DNA of 64,000 nucleotides from Aliiroseovarius salicola (lineage in GTDB: Bacteria; Pseudomonadota; Alphaproteobacteria; Rhodobacterales; Rhodobacteraceae). The position numbers were made by a program, and so were the translations under genes. The notes under the pieces are model-generated. The model saw only the letters and a list, made by a program, of their open reading frames with translations. It was not told the origin of the DNA and ran no database searches. Shown piece after piece: positions 16,454-25,604 of the stretch (positions are counted from its first letter, which is position 1; each line of letters starts with the position of its first letter). The stretch spans positions 248,001 to 312,000 of the forward strand of contig NZ_JAQIIO010000003.1 of assembly GCF_027891095.1 (NCBI RefSeq). The letters are read 5' to 3'.

Positions 16454-17604
16454 CAGCCCCGATCACGCTCTGCCAAAAGTTGTCGGGCCACGATCAGGCG
16501 CATGATTTCATTGGTGCCTTCAAGGATCTGGTGAACCCGCAGGTCGCGCACCAGTTTCTCGATCCCATAATCGGAAAGATAACCATAACCGCCATGCAGC
16601 TGCAGACAGCCATTGGCCACGTCAAACGCCACATCCGTCACCATCAGCTTGGCCATGGCGCAGAATTTCGACGCATCATGCGCCCCATTGTCAAGCTTCC
16701 ACGCCGCCTGACGCAGGAAGGTTCGGGCCGCTTGCAGGCGGGTCTCATATTCCGCCAGACGGAATTGCAACGCCTGGAACTGGTCGATGGTTTTGCCGAA
16801 CGCCTTACGCTCACCCATGTATTGAAGCGTCAGGTTGAGAGCACGCTGCGCGCCACCCAATGCACCTGCCGAAATGTTCAGCCGTCCACCGTCCAGACCG
16901 GCCATGGCGTAGGTAAAGCCTTTGCCTTCCTCGCCCAGAAGGTTTTCATGCGGGACAGTACAGTCATCAAACTGCACCTGAGAGGTCGGCTGCGCCTTCC
17001 AGCCCATCTTGCGCTCATTGGCGCCAAAGCTCAGACCCGGCGTGCCGTTTTCCACAACAACGGTCGAGATGCCCTTGGGGCCGTCTTCGCCGGTCCGGCA
17101 CATGGTCACATAAACGTCGGAATAATTGCCGCCCGAGATGAAGGCCTTGTTGCCGTTCATCACATAGCCTTCGTTGGTCTTGTCCGCACGGGTCTTCAGC
17201 GCCGCCGCATCCGATCCCGATCCCGGTTCGGTCAGGCAGTAGGAAAACACCTTGTCCATGGTGCACAGATCCGGCAACCATTTCTGCTTGTCTTCTTCGG
17301 TGCCGAATTTGTCGATCATGCCCCCGCACATATTGTGGATCGACAGGAAGGATCCAACGGCAGGGCAGGACATGGCCAGTGCTTCAAATACCAGCGTCGC
17401 ATCCAGGCGCGACAGGCCAGATCCGCCATATTCTTCCGACACATAAAGACCACCAAAGCCCAGTTCTGCCAGACCTTTCCATAGCTCCATCGGAATGCTG
17501 CCCTCAGCTTCCCATTCTTCGGCATAAGGCGCGATGTTTTCCTCGCCAAAGCCTTTCGCCATGTCGAAAATAAGAGTCTGTTCCTCGCTCAACGCAAAAT
17601 CCAT
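16453..17604 (-). CDS. Isobutyryl-CoA dehydrogenase (acyl-CoA dehydrogenase family)
   Basis: A 383-residue FAD-dependent acyl-CoA dehydrogenase: N-terminal helical domain (DFALSEEQTLIFDMAKGF), FAD/substrate signature CLTEPGSGSDAAALKTRA, and C-terminal QLHGGYGYLSDYGIEK followed by LEGTNEIMR. The operon with a hydroxyisobutyryl-CoA hydrolase and mmsB points to isobutyryl-CoA as substrate. It is the first gene of the operon. Similar enzymes act on other short branched acyl-CoAs, so the substrate assignment is contextual. Confidence 0.87.
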   Translation of the reverse strand: MDFALSEEQTLIFDMAKGFGEENIAPYAEEWEAEGSIPMELWKGLAELGFGGLYVSEEYGGSGLSRLDATLVFEALAMSCPAVGSFLSIHNMCGGMIDKFGTEEDKQKWLPDLCTMDKVFSYCLTEPGSGSDAAALKTRADKTNEGYVMNGNKAFISGGNYSDVYVTMCRTGEDGPKGISTVVVENGTPGLSFGANERKMGWKAQPTSQVQFDDCTVPHENLLGEEGKGFTYAMAGLDGGRLNISAGALGGAQRALNLTLQYMGERKAFGKTIDQFQALQFRLAEYETRLQAARTFLRQAAWKLDNGAHDASKFCAMAKLMVTDVAFDVANGCLQLHGGYGYLSDYGIEKLVRDLRVHQILEGTNEIMRLIVARQLLAERDRG

Positions 17605-17740
17605 GCCGGTCTCCTCCCGTTCGCAAAATCCGTGTTGCGATCCTAGCTAATGCGCAATCCTTACAGGAGTTTTTCAAGCTGGGCCAAGGCAAAGCAAAAA
17701 CCACGCAGCGTCTCGTCGACCTACGCACCAACCGCCCACA

Positions 17741-17815
17741 TTTTCTGGTCAAAAATATCCTCGCCGAAGGCAAAAAAACCACCAAGCGAAGCGAGGCCAC
17801 GCCCAAGCCTGACGA
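17741..17815 (-). repeat. Dispersed gene-end repeat, copy 4 (variant)
   Basis: The plus strand reads AAAAATATCCTCGCCGAAGGCAA then AAGCGAAGCGAGGCCACGCCC, closely matching 4460-4513. On the minus strand it follows the carboxylate-amine ligase stop by about 30 bases, the same orientation as the other gene-end copies. Confidence 0.65.
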
Positions 17816-17848
17816 CCGTAAGGTCATGAAGGCGCGGGAGTGCTCGGC

Positions 17849-18982
17849 TCACAGGTCAGCGTGATATTCGTCAATCAAGTGACGTACCACGTCTTTCAAG
17901 GCCTCATTCACCGGTTTTTCCGCTTCGACAGAATCCAGGAAAACTGCGCGTTGGCGATCTGCTGCTACCCCGCGGGTTAGGATTTCACGTGCGGCTTCAA
18001 GCTCTTGCGTTGAGCCAAGTGCCTCGGCATCTTCCTCCACCAGCTCAATCATGTCCTCAAGCAGTTGATCAAAGGGGGTGACCTCGCCACATCCGAAATC
18101 GATCAGCCCGCCGGAAATCCCATATCTCTGCGCCCGCCAACGGTTTTCGGCGAGCAGGAAATTGTCATAGAGACGCCAGCGCTGGTTTTTCTGCTTCAAC
18201 CGCCACAACATCCGCGTCAGGGCCTGAATAAGGGCGGCCAGACAAAGCGTGTCTTCCAGCCTCGGCTGCACGTCGCAAATACGTGCTTCGATGGTGGGAA
18301 ATCGCGATGATGGGCGCAGATCCCACCAGATCTTCGAGCTGTCTTCAATCACGCCAATATCCACAAGCGCGGCTACGGATCGTTCAAATTCTGACCAGCT
18401 TGACAGCTGCGGCGGCAGGCCGGTGCGGGGCAGGTTGTCAAACACTGTCAGACGATAGCTGGCCAGTCCGGTGTCCTCGCCCTGCCAGAAGGGTGAACTG
18501 GCCGACAGGGCCAGAAGATGCGGCAGGAAGTAACTCAGCTGGTTCATGATATCGATGCGGGTGTCCGGGTCGGGCAGGCCCACATGCACATGCATTCCGC
18601 AAATCAGCATTCGACGGACCACGCCCGCCAGATCGCGCCGAAGGTCGTTATAACGATCCTTGTCTACGTGATGCTGGTCTTGCCAGCGTGCAAACGGGTG
18701 GCAGGAGGCGGCAATCGGGGCAAGATCATACCGGGCCGCGTGCTTTGACACTCCAGCTCGTAACCGCTTCAGGTCCTCACGTGCCTCACCCACATTTGCG
18801 CAGACTTTGGTGCCGATCTCGATCTGGCATTGCAGATATTCCGGGCTGACCTGATCTTCCAACTCGGCCAGACAGTCTTCCATCATCTGTGCGGGGGCCT
18901 CAACCAGTTCAAAACTCGACTGGTCGACCAGAAGGTATTCTTCCTCGATCCCAATGGTGAAATCCGGTTCCTCGCGTGCCAT
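17849..18982 (-). CDS. Carboxylate-amine ligase (GCS2/YbdK family)
   Basis: A 377-residue member of the glutamate-cysteine ligase 2 family. The signature [10 protein letters not shown] is near the N-terminus, followed by [11 protein letters not shown], the [11 protein letters not shown] metal/ATP-site motif and [19 protein letters not shown]. The family includes YbdK, a weak gamma-glutamylcysteine ligase; the true substrate is unknown. It stands alone on the minus strand between repeat DNA and a hypothetical protein. Length is typical. Confidence 0.85.
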   Translation of the reverse strand: MAREEPDFTIGIEEEYLLVDQSSFELVEAPAQMMEDCLAELEDQVSPEYLQCQIEIGTKVCANVGEAREDLKRLRAGVSKHAARYDLAPIAASCHPFARWQDQHHVDKDRYNDLRRDLAGVVRRMLICGMHVHVGLPDPDTRIDIMNQLSYFLPHLLALSASSPFWQGEDTGLASYRLTVFDNLPRTGLPPQLSSWSEFERSVAALVDIGVIEDSSKIWWDLRPSSRFPTIEARICDVQPRLEDTLCLAALIQALTRMLWRLKQKNQRWRLYDNFLLAENRWRAQRYGISGGLIDFGCGEVTPFDQLLEDMIELVEEDAEALGSTQELEAAREILTRGVAADRQRAVFLDSVEAEKPVNEALKDVVRHLIDEYHADL

Positions 18983-19163
18983 TTACTTCCCCGATCTATG
19001 CTGCGCTGCGGATTGCGCTGGTTAGGTAAGCCTTGCAGGAAACCGGGGTGGGGGCAAGATGTTGTCCAGGCTCGATAAAAGTAAGGCAGAAATCGCTTTC
19101 TATTTTTTGCAGTGGCTGGTCGTGACGCCGCGCAAGGCAATATTGATCGGGAAGGGGATGGGG

Positions 19164-19631
19164 TCAGGCATTGGCCAGATTGCGCGCGCAGCCGAAGCCG
19201 TCATCACTCTCTGCCCGGGTCAGCGCATCTTGTAACTGGTCAATAGTCGTTTCTTCCCGCGCGAGATATAAGATCGCCTCAATTGGATCTCGCGTCACCA
19301 GCATCTCAGTCGGCAACCTGCCTTGTGCGAGTTGTTCGACCATCCGACAGGTGCCGAATGCGAGGTCTCCCGGGGCCAGAAATGCAATACGATGCGGCGC
19401 GACGTGAGTCTGATAAAGACTTTCCATTGTGCTGATCAGTGACGAAATTTTGGTGTAGTTGCTGTCGAGCTCTTTCACTTCAGACAAGTCAATCAGCGCG
19501 TCGAACCGACCAGTGGGGATCAACTCGGGGGCAAGGTCCGGCAAAAAACTGTGAAGTTGAGAGAGGCTGACATTTTCCCCGAGCCGCTTGAACACCAGCG
19601 CACTCGCGGCAAAAAACTCGCTTTCGGTCAT
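19164..19631 (-). CDS. Hypothetical protein, possibly SpoIIAA/STAS-like
   Basis: A 155-residue cytosolic protein with no signal peptide. The middle part (FDALIDLSEVKELDSN ... IAFLAPGDLAFGTCRMVEQL ... EMLVTRDPIEAILYL) follows the pattern of small SpoIIAA/STAS-like proteins, where a phosphate-free STAS-like fold precedes an AiAPGDlAFG block. I do not know a function. The start is placed at ATG 19631; a TTG just upstream is less likely. The 300 bp upstream are AT-rich and probably hold its promoter. Confidence 0.65.
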   Translation of the reverse strand: MTESEFFAASALVFKRLGENVSLSQLHSFLPDLAPELIPTGRFDALIDLSEVKELDSNYTKISSLISTMESLYQTHVAPHRIAFLAPGDLAFGTCRMVEQLAQGRLPTEMLVTRDPIEAILYLAREETTIDQLQDALTRAESDDGFGCARNLANA

Positions 19632-19841
19632 CAAGAAATCCCATCAATACTACCCTGCGTTGCGTCACGTTAGTATTTTTATGTTGGATGTGTCGACTAA
19701 AAATCTGAATTACAATGATAATAAATTCCGAGATGCTGAAAGGAAAAATGAGTGGGGTGTCGACTTTCCGCATTAACACACCAATAGGTTGTTTGGTCGA
19801 TTGGTCTCGGTGCAATTTTGTCCTCGCTATACCCTGAGAAA

Positions 19842-19874
19842 CAAAAAACGCCCCGAAGCAAAGCTTCGGAGCGT
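19842..19874 (-). terminator. Intrinsic terminator of mmsA
   Basis: ACGC-c-CCGAAGC-AAA-GCTTCGG-a-GCGT forms a GC-rich stem. On the minus strand it is followed by TTTTTTG and lies 57 bp after the mmsA stop. Confidence 0.85.
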
Positions 19875-19930
19875 CTGATGTGCGGTTGCCTTTCCGTGTC
19901 ACGTTAAGGCAGGGGCAGGATCAATTGTGA

Positions 19931-21430
19931 TCAATCCATGGCCTTGAAGTTGAACTCGCCGCCTTCCTTGATGCCCGAGGGCCAGCGCGAGGTCACGGTC
20001 TTGGTGCGGGTGTAGAATTTGAACGCATCCGGACCGTGCTGGTTCAGGTCACCAAAGCCCGATTTCTTCCAGCCACCAAAGGTGTGATAGGCCAGCGGCA
20101 CCGGGATCGGAACGTTGATGCCGACCATGCCGATGTTGATGCGGCTGGCAAAGTCGCGCGCAGTGTCACCATCGCGAGTAAAGATCGCGGTGCCGTTTCC
20201 GTATTCGTGATCCATCGCATAGCCGATGGCCTCTTCATACGACTGGGCACGCACCATCGACAGAACCGGACCAAAGATCTCGGTCTTGTAGATGTCCATG
20301 TCCTTGGTCACGCGGTCAAAGAGATGCGGGCCAACAAAGAAACCGTCCTCATAGCCTTGCAGGTTGAAGTCACGGTTGTCGACCACCAGATCGGCACCCT
20401 GGTCCACACCGGTCTGGATCAGACGCAGGATGTTTTCCTTGGCGGCACCGGTCACAACAGGGCCGTAATCCACATCGTCGCCAGCAGTGTAGGGGGCCAC
20501 TTTCAGCTTTTCGATGCGCGGCACCAGCGCGTCACGCAGTTTGTCAGCGGTTTCTTCGCCCACGGGAACGGCAACCGAGATTGCCATGCAGCGTTCGCCA
20601 GCGGCACCGAACCCGGCACCAACCAGCGCGTCAGCGGCCTGTTCCATATCGGCGTCCGGCATCACGATCATGTGGTTCTTGGCGCCACCAAAACACTGTG
20701 CACGTTTGCCGTTGGCAGTGGCGCGCGAGTAGATGTAATGGGCAATCGGGGTCGAGCCGACAAAGGCCACGGCCTGAACGGTTTCATTGTCGAGGATTGC
20801 GTCCACGGCGTCTTTGTCGCCGTTCACAACCTGCAACACACCGTCGGGCAGGCCAGCTTCTTTGCAGAGTTCGGCCAGCATCAAGGGAACCGAGGGGTCA
20901 CGCTCGGACGGTTTCAGGATCATCGCGTTGCCGGCAGCAAGCGCCGGGCCCATGCCCCAGAGCGGGATCATGGCAGGGAAGTTGAACGGTGTGATCGAGG
21001 CCACAACACCCAGCGGCTGCTTCATCGAATACATGTCGATGCCGGGACCTGCTGAATCAGTGAACTCGCCCTTCAACATCTGGGCCGCACCGATGCAATA
21101 TTCGATCACTTCCAGACCGCGCTGCACGTCGCCTTTGGCGTCGGGGATGGTCTTGCCGTGTTCAGCCGACAGGGCTTCGGCCAGCTTGTCCATGTCGCGG
21201 TTGATCAGTCCAACCAGCGCCATCATCACACGACCGCGTTTTTGCGGGTTGGTGTTGCCCCAGACTTTCTGCGCTTCAGCGGCTTTGGCCACAGCGTCAT
21301 CCAGTTCGGCTTTGGTGGCCAAGTCGACCTGAGCCTGCACTTCGCCGGTGGCGGGGTTGTAAACGTCAGCGGCGCGGCCCGAGGTGCCGTCTACCAGTTG
21401 ACCATTGATCCAGTGACCAAGTTTTTTCAT
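19931..21430 (-). CDS. mmsA: CoA-acylating methylmalonate-semialdehyde dehydrogenase
   Basis: MmsA converts methylmalonate semialdehyde to propionyl-CoA and CO2, the last step of valine breakdown, and also acts in myo-inositol breakdown. The 499-residue aldehyde dehydrogenase has the MmsA signature region ITPFNFPAMIPLWGMGPAL, the glycine motif FVGSTPIAHYIY and the active-site Cys in GERCMAIS. Its length matches the family. It is divergent from a LysR gene and 2.3 kb from the other valine genes, all on the same strand. Confidence 0.94.
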   Translation of the reverse strand: MKKLGHWINGQLVDGTSGRAADVYNPATGEVQAQVDLATKAELDDAVAKAAEAQKVWGNTNPQKRGRVMMALVGLINRDMDKLAEALSAEHGKTIPDAKGDVQRGLEVIEYCIGAAQMLKGEFTDSAGPGIDMYSMKQPLGVVASITPFNFPAMIPLWGMGPALAAGNAMILKPSERDPSVPLMLAELCKEAGLPDGVLQVVNGDKDAVDAILDNETVQAVAFVGSTPIAHYIYSRATANGKRAQCFGGAKNHMIVMPDADMEQAADALVGAGFGAAGERCMAISVAVPVGEETADKLRDALVPRIEKLKVAPYTAGDDVDYGPVVTGAAKENILRLIQTGVDQGADLVVDNRDFNLQGYEDGFFVGPHLFDRVTKDMDIYKTEIFGPVLSMVRAQSYEEAIGYAMDHEYGNGTAIFTRDGDTARDFASRINIGMVGINVPIPVPLAYHTFGGWKKSGFGDLNQHGPDAFKFYTRTKTVTSRWPSGIKEGGEFNFKAMD

Positions 21431-21650
21431 GGTGGTTCTCCCAAAATTCTGCGGGCAGATTAGGCTTGCATTTATGCGGTGGAAAGAGGCTTTTTCCCAA
21501 AAGGGTTTTGCAAAAATGCAAAATGGGTGGTAGGAGGCATGGTAAGTGGCGTGGTAAGTGAGAAGGGCGCTTCAGCTCACGCCTCAGCGCGCTTCTGGTG
21601 GCCTCACTGCGTTCGGGCATCTTTATGATTGCGCCGCTGCGCGTCGCGGA

Positions 21651-21708
21651 TGGGGCGCTGCCCCTCGGGCTTTGCCCTCACCCCGAGGTATTTCCGGCAA
21701 GAAAAAGA
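21651..21708 (+). repeat. Dispersed repeat, copy 5 (before the LysR gene)
   Basis: GGGGC-GCT-GCCCC (21652-21664), then CCCCGAGGTATTTCCGGCAAGAAAAAG. It is the same module set as copy 1, but here it lies immediately upstream of a start codon, with no plus-strand gene ending before it. Confidence 0.7.
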
Positions 21709-21726
21709 ATGTAGCGGGAGCAGGTT

Positions 21727-22650
21727 ATGGACTGGGATGATCTGAAAGTGTTTCTGGCGGTGGCGCGGGTTGAGAGCCTGTCACGTGCAGGGAAGGTGTT
21801 GAAACGGGACGCGGCAACGGTTGGGCGGCGCATCGCAAAGCTTGAGGCGGATCTGGGTCAGGTTCTCTTTACCAAGTCGCCGCAGGGCTATGCGCTGACT
21901 GAAGCGGGGTCGCGGCTTTTGACACATGCGGAGCGGGCAGAGCAGGCGGTGTTGTCGGGCGCAGATGAGGTGAAAGGGCAATCCGGGCAGCTGTCGGGGC
22001 AGGTGCGGATAGGGGCAACCGATGGCTGTGCCAGCTATATCCTGCCGCAGGTTTGTGCTCAGATCCAGCGCCAGCATCCGGAACTGGAATTGCAGATTGT
22101 GGCATTGCCACGGGTGATCAACCTATCGAAACGCGAGGCAGACATGGCGATCACGGTCAGCCCACCGCAGGCCGGTCGGGTGACGGTGCAGCGGGTGACG
22201 GATTATCACCTGCACATGGCGGCGAGCGAGGAATATTTGCGGGATGCGCCGCCGCTTGAACGTCTTGAGGATCTGAAAGGTCATCCGATTGTTGGCTATA
22301 TTCAGGACATGATCTTTTACCCGGAGCTCGACTTTCTGACCAAACTAGGCATTGATCGCGTGCAACTGGCGTCAAATCTGGTGGCAGTCCAATTGGGGAT
22401 GGTGCGTCAGGGCGGCGGCGTTGGAATTACCCATGATTTCATTTTGCCCTTTGCGCCCGAGCTTCGCCGGGTGCTTGTGGATCAGCTGTCGATCACCCGG
22501 TCTTTCTATCTGATACGCCATGAAGGGGATGCTCGGGTAGAACGCTTTGCGCGGGTGGCGCAGGAATTGGCGCAGGGAATTCGCAACGAAGTGGCGCGTC
22601 TTGAGGCACAGATTGGGCAGAGCGGATGGCCGGGGCGGTTTTCCGCGTAA
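21727..22650 (+). CDS. LysR family transcriptional regulator (divergent from mmsA)
   Basis: A 307-residue LysR-type regulator with an N-terminal winged HTH (MDWDDLKVFLAVARVESLSRAGKVLKR...VGRRIAKLEADLG) and a C-terminal periplasmic-binding-like effector domain (about 90-295). The divergent arrangement with mmsA suggests it controls mmsA; the effector is unknown. Its start is 18 bases after a dispersed repeat, and the ribosome site is GCGGGAGCAGGTT. A TTCCGC/GCGGAA inverted repeat at 22641-22671 overlaps the end of the gene and may help termination. Confidence 0.88.
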   Translation: MDWDDLKVFLAVARVESLSRAGKVLKRDAATVGRRIAKLEADLGQVLFTKSPQGYALTEAGSRLLTHAERAEQAVLSGADEVKGQSGQLSGQVRIGATDGCASYILPQVCAQIQRQHPELELQIVALPRVINLSKREADMAITVSPPQAGRVTVQRVTDYHLHMAASEEYLRDAPPLERLEDLKGHPIVGYIQDMIFYPELDFLTKLGIDRVQLASNLVAVQLGMVRQGGGVGITHDFILPFAPELRRVLVDQLSITRSFYLIRHEGDARVERFARVAQELAQGIRNEVARLEAQIGQSGWPGRFSA

Positions 22651-22750
22651 GTTCCCGACAAAGTTGCGGAATGTGCTTGACATATTGTTGCGCGAGGGGT
22701 GACTCTGGAGACATAAAATTTATTCCGCTCAAGTCGCCAGGAGGGACCTC

Positions 22751-23185
22751 ATGCTCGTCAGCCAAATTCTCAAAGACAAACCAATCCACGGTGTGGCCAC
22801 TGTGAAACCGGGGGCCACAGTCAATGAGGCCGTGCAGGTTCTGTCGGAGAAAAAGATCGGCGCGGTTATTGTGTCGGAAGATGGCGTGCACCCGGCGGGG
22901 ATCGTGTCAGAACGCGATATCGTGAGTGCTCTGGGCGCGTCCGGCACCGGTTGTCTGACGGAGAGTGTCGATACGATCATGACGTCGAAGCTGATCAGCT
23001 GTGCACCAGATGATCGCGCCATACAAGTGCTGCAAACCATGACCGAAAAGCGTTTTCGTCACATGCCCGTGATGCAAGGGGACGAGATGGTCGGTCTGGT
23101 CTCAATTGGCGATGTGGTCAAGGCGCGGCTGGATGAGCTTTCGAGCCAGGCTGAGGCGCTGACCAATATGATCATGGGCTACTGA
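22751..23185 (+). CDS. CBS domain pair protein
   Basis: A 144-residue protein made of two CBS motifs (about residues 8-62 and 75-135), the second containing HMPVMQGDEMVGLVSIGDVVK. CBS pairs bind adenine nucleotides and act as energy or redox sensors; no partner domain is attached. The start has a strong site (AGGAGGGACCTC). A TTGACA hexamer at 22677-22682 could be part of its promoter, though no clear -10 follows. Confidence 0.88.
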   Translation: MLVSQILKDKPIHGVATVKPGATVNEAVQVLSEKKIGAVIVSEDGVHPAGIVSERDIVSALGASGTGCLTESVDTIMTSKLISCAPDDRAIQVLQTMTEKRFRHMPVMQGDEMVGLVSIGDVVKARLDELSSQAEALTNMIMGY

Positions 23186-23206
23186 CACCCTCTGTCATTC
23201 TCATTT

Positions 23207-23236
23207 GTGCCGTTACGTAGAACTACGTAGCGGCAC
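23207..23236. repeat. 14-bp inverted repeat between the CBS gene and coaD
   Basis: GTGCCGTTACGTAG-AA-CTACGTAGCGGCAC: arms pair with a single mismatch and a two-base centre. It lies 21 bp after the CBS gene stop and 63 bp before coaD. No T-run follows, so it could be an operator as easily as a terminator. A second near-palindrome, CGCAATATTGTTGCG, is at 23258-23272. Confidence 0.7.
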
Positions 23237-23299
23237 CAAAAGCCTTGATAATTCACGCGCAATATTGTTGCGTGCGTCCCGCGACAAGGAGGCTCTGAT

Positions 23300-23791
23300 A
23301 TGCGCGTTGGTCTTTATCCCGGAACATTTGACCCAATCACCCTTGGGCATACGGATATCATCCGCCGTGCCTGTGCGTTGGTGGATCGGCTGGTGATTGG
23401 TGTGGCGATCAACACCGGCAAAGGGCCGATGTTCACGCTGGAGGAACGTGTGGCGATGGTGGAAGAAGAATGCGCCAAGCTTTCCGCCGAAACCGGAACC
23501 GAGATTGTCGCCCATCCGTTTGAAAACCTGCTGATTGACTGCGCCCATGATGTCGGCGCCCAGATCATCGTACGCGGCCTGCGGGCTGTGACTGATTTTG
23601 AGTATGAATATCAGATGGTTGGCATGAACCGCGCGATGGATTCATCGGTGGAAACCGTGTTCCTGATGGCCGAGGCAAAATATCAGGCGATCGCTTCGAA
23701 ACTGGTGAAAGAGATTGCCAAGCTGGATGGCGACGTGTCGAAATTTGTGACGCCTGAGGTGAAAGAGAAGCTGCTTAAGAAGATTGGGTGA
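23300..23791 (+). CDS. coaD: Pantetheine-phosphate adenylyltransferase
   Basis: CoaD makes dephospho-CoA from 4'-phosphopantetheine and ATP. The 163-residue protein has the nucleotidyltransferase motif GTFDPITLGH, the phosphopantetheine-binding block IIVRGLRAVTDFEYEYQM and the late ATP-site motif LVKEIAKLDGDVSKFV. Length is normal. ATG 23300 follows CAAGGAGGCTCTGAT. Confidence 0.96.
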   Translation: MRVGLYPGTFDPITLGHTDIIRRACALVDRLVIGVAINTGKGPMFTLEERVAMVEEECAKLSAETGTEIVAHPFENLLIDCAHDVGAQIIVRGLRAVTDFEYEYQMVGMNRAMDSSVETVFLMAEAKYQAIASKLVKEIAKLDGDVSKFVTPEVKEKLLKKIG

Positions 23792-23811
23792 AGGGGAAAA
23801 TCGATAGCCCC

Positions 23812-24411
23812 ATGATTCTGTTTTATTCCGCAAATTCACCCTATGCCCGTATTGCCCGGATCACGCTGCGCGAGGCCGGATTGACCGGAAATGTACAAGA
23901 AAGGCTGGCCGAGAGCCGAAGCCCAAATAACCCAGTTTTAGACCACAGCCCCGTGGGGCGTGTGCCTACATTGGTCACGGATACTCTGGTGATCACGGAA
24001 ACCAACCGTGTCTATGATTTTCTGAAGAGTAAATCCGTTTCGGCAGAGCTTTCTGCATTGGCTGAACCCACATTGAAAGTAATTGAACAAGAAGGGCAGA
24101 TCCTTGGCTTCATTGATGGAATAACCTGTTGGGTGCGTGAAAACCGACGGGATGTGGTGGGCCGGTCAGTGTTTTTGATATCTGTTGAAACGGATCGTTC
24201 AGCCCGGTGCCTTTCATACTTGGAACGTGCAGCGCAAGCGGGAGGCCTGCCTGAGTTCTTAACATTCCGGGGTATGGCCTTGGCGGTTGGGCTCGACTTG
24301 ATGGATTTCAATAAGTTGGTGCCAGAATGGAAAAGCGCTTATCCGCATCTCTCAGATTGGCTGATGCAGGTAAAAGCGCGTGAAACCATGATCGAAACAG
24401 CACCTATCTAG
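23812..24411 (+). CDS. Glutathione S-transferase-like protein
   Basis: A 199-residue protein starting MILFYSANSPYARIARITLREAG with the thioredoxin-like GST N-domain (about 1-75, including the cis-Pro loop GRVPTLV and the TETNRVYDFL stretch, close to the usual E-S glutathione contact) and an all-helical C-domain. Glutathione transferase activity is plausible but the substrate is unknown. An upstream GTG at 23788 overlaps the coaD stop and could instead be the start; ATG 23812 fits the conserved N-terminus better. Confidence 0.8.
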   Translation: MILFYSANSPYARIARITLREAGLTGNVQERLAESRSPNNPVLDHSPVGRVPTLVTDTLVITETNRVYDFLKSKSVSAELSALAEPTLKVIEQEGQILGFIDGITCWVRENRRDVVGRSVFLISVETDRSARCLSYLERAAQAGGLPEFLTFRGMALAVGLDLMDFNKLVPEWKSAYPHLSDWLMQVKARETMIETAPI

Positions 24412-24438
24412 TAAGGCGGGAAGGCATACATCCAAAAA

Positions 24439-24467
24439 GAAAAAGCCGAGGCGCACCCCGGCTTTTT
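24439..24467. terminator. Bidirectional terminator between the gst-like gene and gap1
   Basis: AAAAAGCCGAGG-N4-CCCCGGCTTTTT stem between convergent genes, with A/T runs on both sides. Confidence 0.85.
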
Positions 24468-24485
24468 GATAAATATATTAGTGTC

Positions 24486-25484
24486 TTACAGGTATTTCCC
24501 CATCTCAACCGCCGTATCCAGCATGCGGTTCGAGAAGCCCCATTCATTGTCGTACCAGCTCAGCACGCGGACCATGTTGCCGTCCAGAACCTTGGTCTGA
24601 TCGGTTGCAAAGGTCGAGCTGTGCGGGTCGTGGTTGAAATCGGTTGAGACCAGCGGCTTGTCCGTCACACCAAGAATACCCTTGAGCGGACCATTTGCGG
24701 CGTCGCGGATCACGGCGTTGATCTCATCGACATCCGTGGTGCGGGCCGCCTCAAAGGTCAGGTCTACACATGAGACATTCGGTGTCGGCACGCGGATCGC
24801 CACCCCGTCAAGCTTGCCAGCAAGCTCTGGCAGCACCAGCCCCACAGCGCGGGCAGCGCCAGTGGTGGTGGGGATCATGCTCATCGCAGCAGCGCGGGCG
24901 CGATAGGGGTCTTTGTGCATCCGGTCGAGCGTTGGCTGGTCCCCGGTATAGGAGTGGATTGTGGTCATGAACCCCTTATTGATGCCAATCGCATCCTGCA
25001 GAACCTTGGCAACCGGTGACAGGCAGTTGGTGGTGCAGGAGGCATTCGAGACATGCAGATCCTCGGCGGTCAGCGTGTCGTGGTTCACCCCGTAGACGAT
25101 GGTTTTATCCGCTCCTGATGACGGGGCAGATACCAACACGCGGCTGGCCCCGTTTTCAAGATGGACCTTGGCCTTGTCCCCGGTGAAGATCCCCGTACAT
25201 TCCAGCACGATGTCCACGTCGCCCCAAGGCAGGTCAGCGGGGTTGAATTCGGAGGTTACGGCAATTTTGCCCTTTCCTGCGTCAATCCAGTCGTCACCGT
25301 AGGTGACGTCACTCGGCAACCGTCCATGCACGCTGTCAAATTCCAGCAGGTGGGCGTTCATTTCTACCGGACCCAGATCGTTGATCGCCACAACCTCGAT
25401 GTCATCGCGCCCTTGTTCGATTGCGGCACGCAGCACCAACCGACCGATGCGCCCAAATCCGTTGATGGCCACTTTCACTGTCAT
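24486..25484 (-). CDS. gap: Glyceraldehyde-3-phosphate dehydrogenase, NAD-type (gap1)
   Basis: A 332-residue type I GAPDH with NGFGRIGR at the N-terminus, the catalytic Cys in SNASCTTNCL and the DNEWGFSNRM C-terminal motif. After the second beta strand it reads VVAINDLG, keeping the Asp that favours NAD over NADP, so this is probably the glycolytic/catabolic copy. A nearly perfect LacI-type palindrome (25515-25530) lies 31 bp before the start. A small membrane protein gene follows upstream on the same strand. Confidence 0.93.
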   Translation of the reverse strand: MTVKVAINGFGRIGRLVLRAAIEQGRDDIEVVAINDLGPVEMNAHLLEFDSVHGRLPSDVTYGDDWIDAGKGKIAVTSEFNPADLPWGDVDIVLECTGIFTGDKAKVHLENGASRVLVSAPSSGADKTIVYGVNHDTLTAEDLHVSNASCTTNCLSPVAKVLQDAIGINKGFMTTIHSYTGDQPTLDRMHKDPYRARAAAMSMIPTTTGAARAVGLVLPELAGKLDGVAIRVPTPNVSCVDLTFEAARTTDVDEINAVIRDAANGPLKGILGVTDKPLVSTDFNHDPHSSTFATDQTKVLDGNMVRVLSWYDNEWGFSNRMLDTAVEMGKYL

Positions 25485-25514
25485 TTCGAATTTCCTTCCG
25501 GCGAATGCGGGTGA

Positions 25515-25530
25515 ATGTTGGCGCTAACAT
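25515..25530. promoter_or_regulatory. LacI-type palindrome before gap1 (CceR-like)
   Basis: ATGTTGGCGCTAACAT is a 16-base palindrome with one mismatch centred on GCGC. The form TGTTAGCG-CTAACA resembles the motif I recall for CceR, the LacI-family regulator of central carbon metabolism in Rhodobacter; the match is from memory. Related sites occur before gap2 and dctP. Confidence 0.55.
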
Positions 25531-25604
25531 GAACATTTTCGCACAAAGGTCAAGGGAAACCGAAAGTCAATCGAAAGCAGGTGATGAATTGGAGTGACCG
25601 CGGA

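Noticed and set aside
19681-19776. A 31-codon frame in the AT-rich gap before mmsA
   Set aside because: There is no ribosome site and no family resemblance; the AT-rich stretch is better read as promoter DNA.
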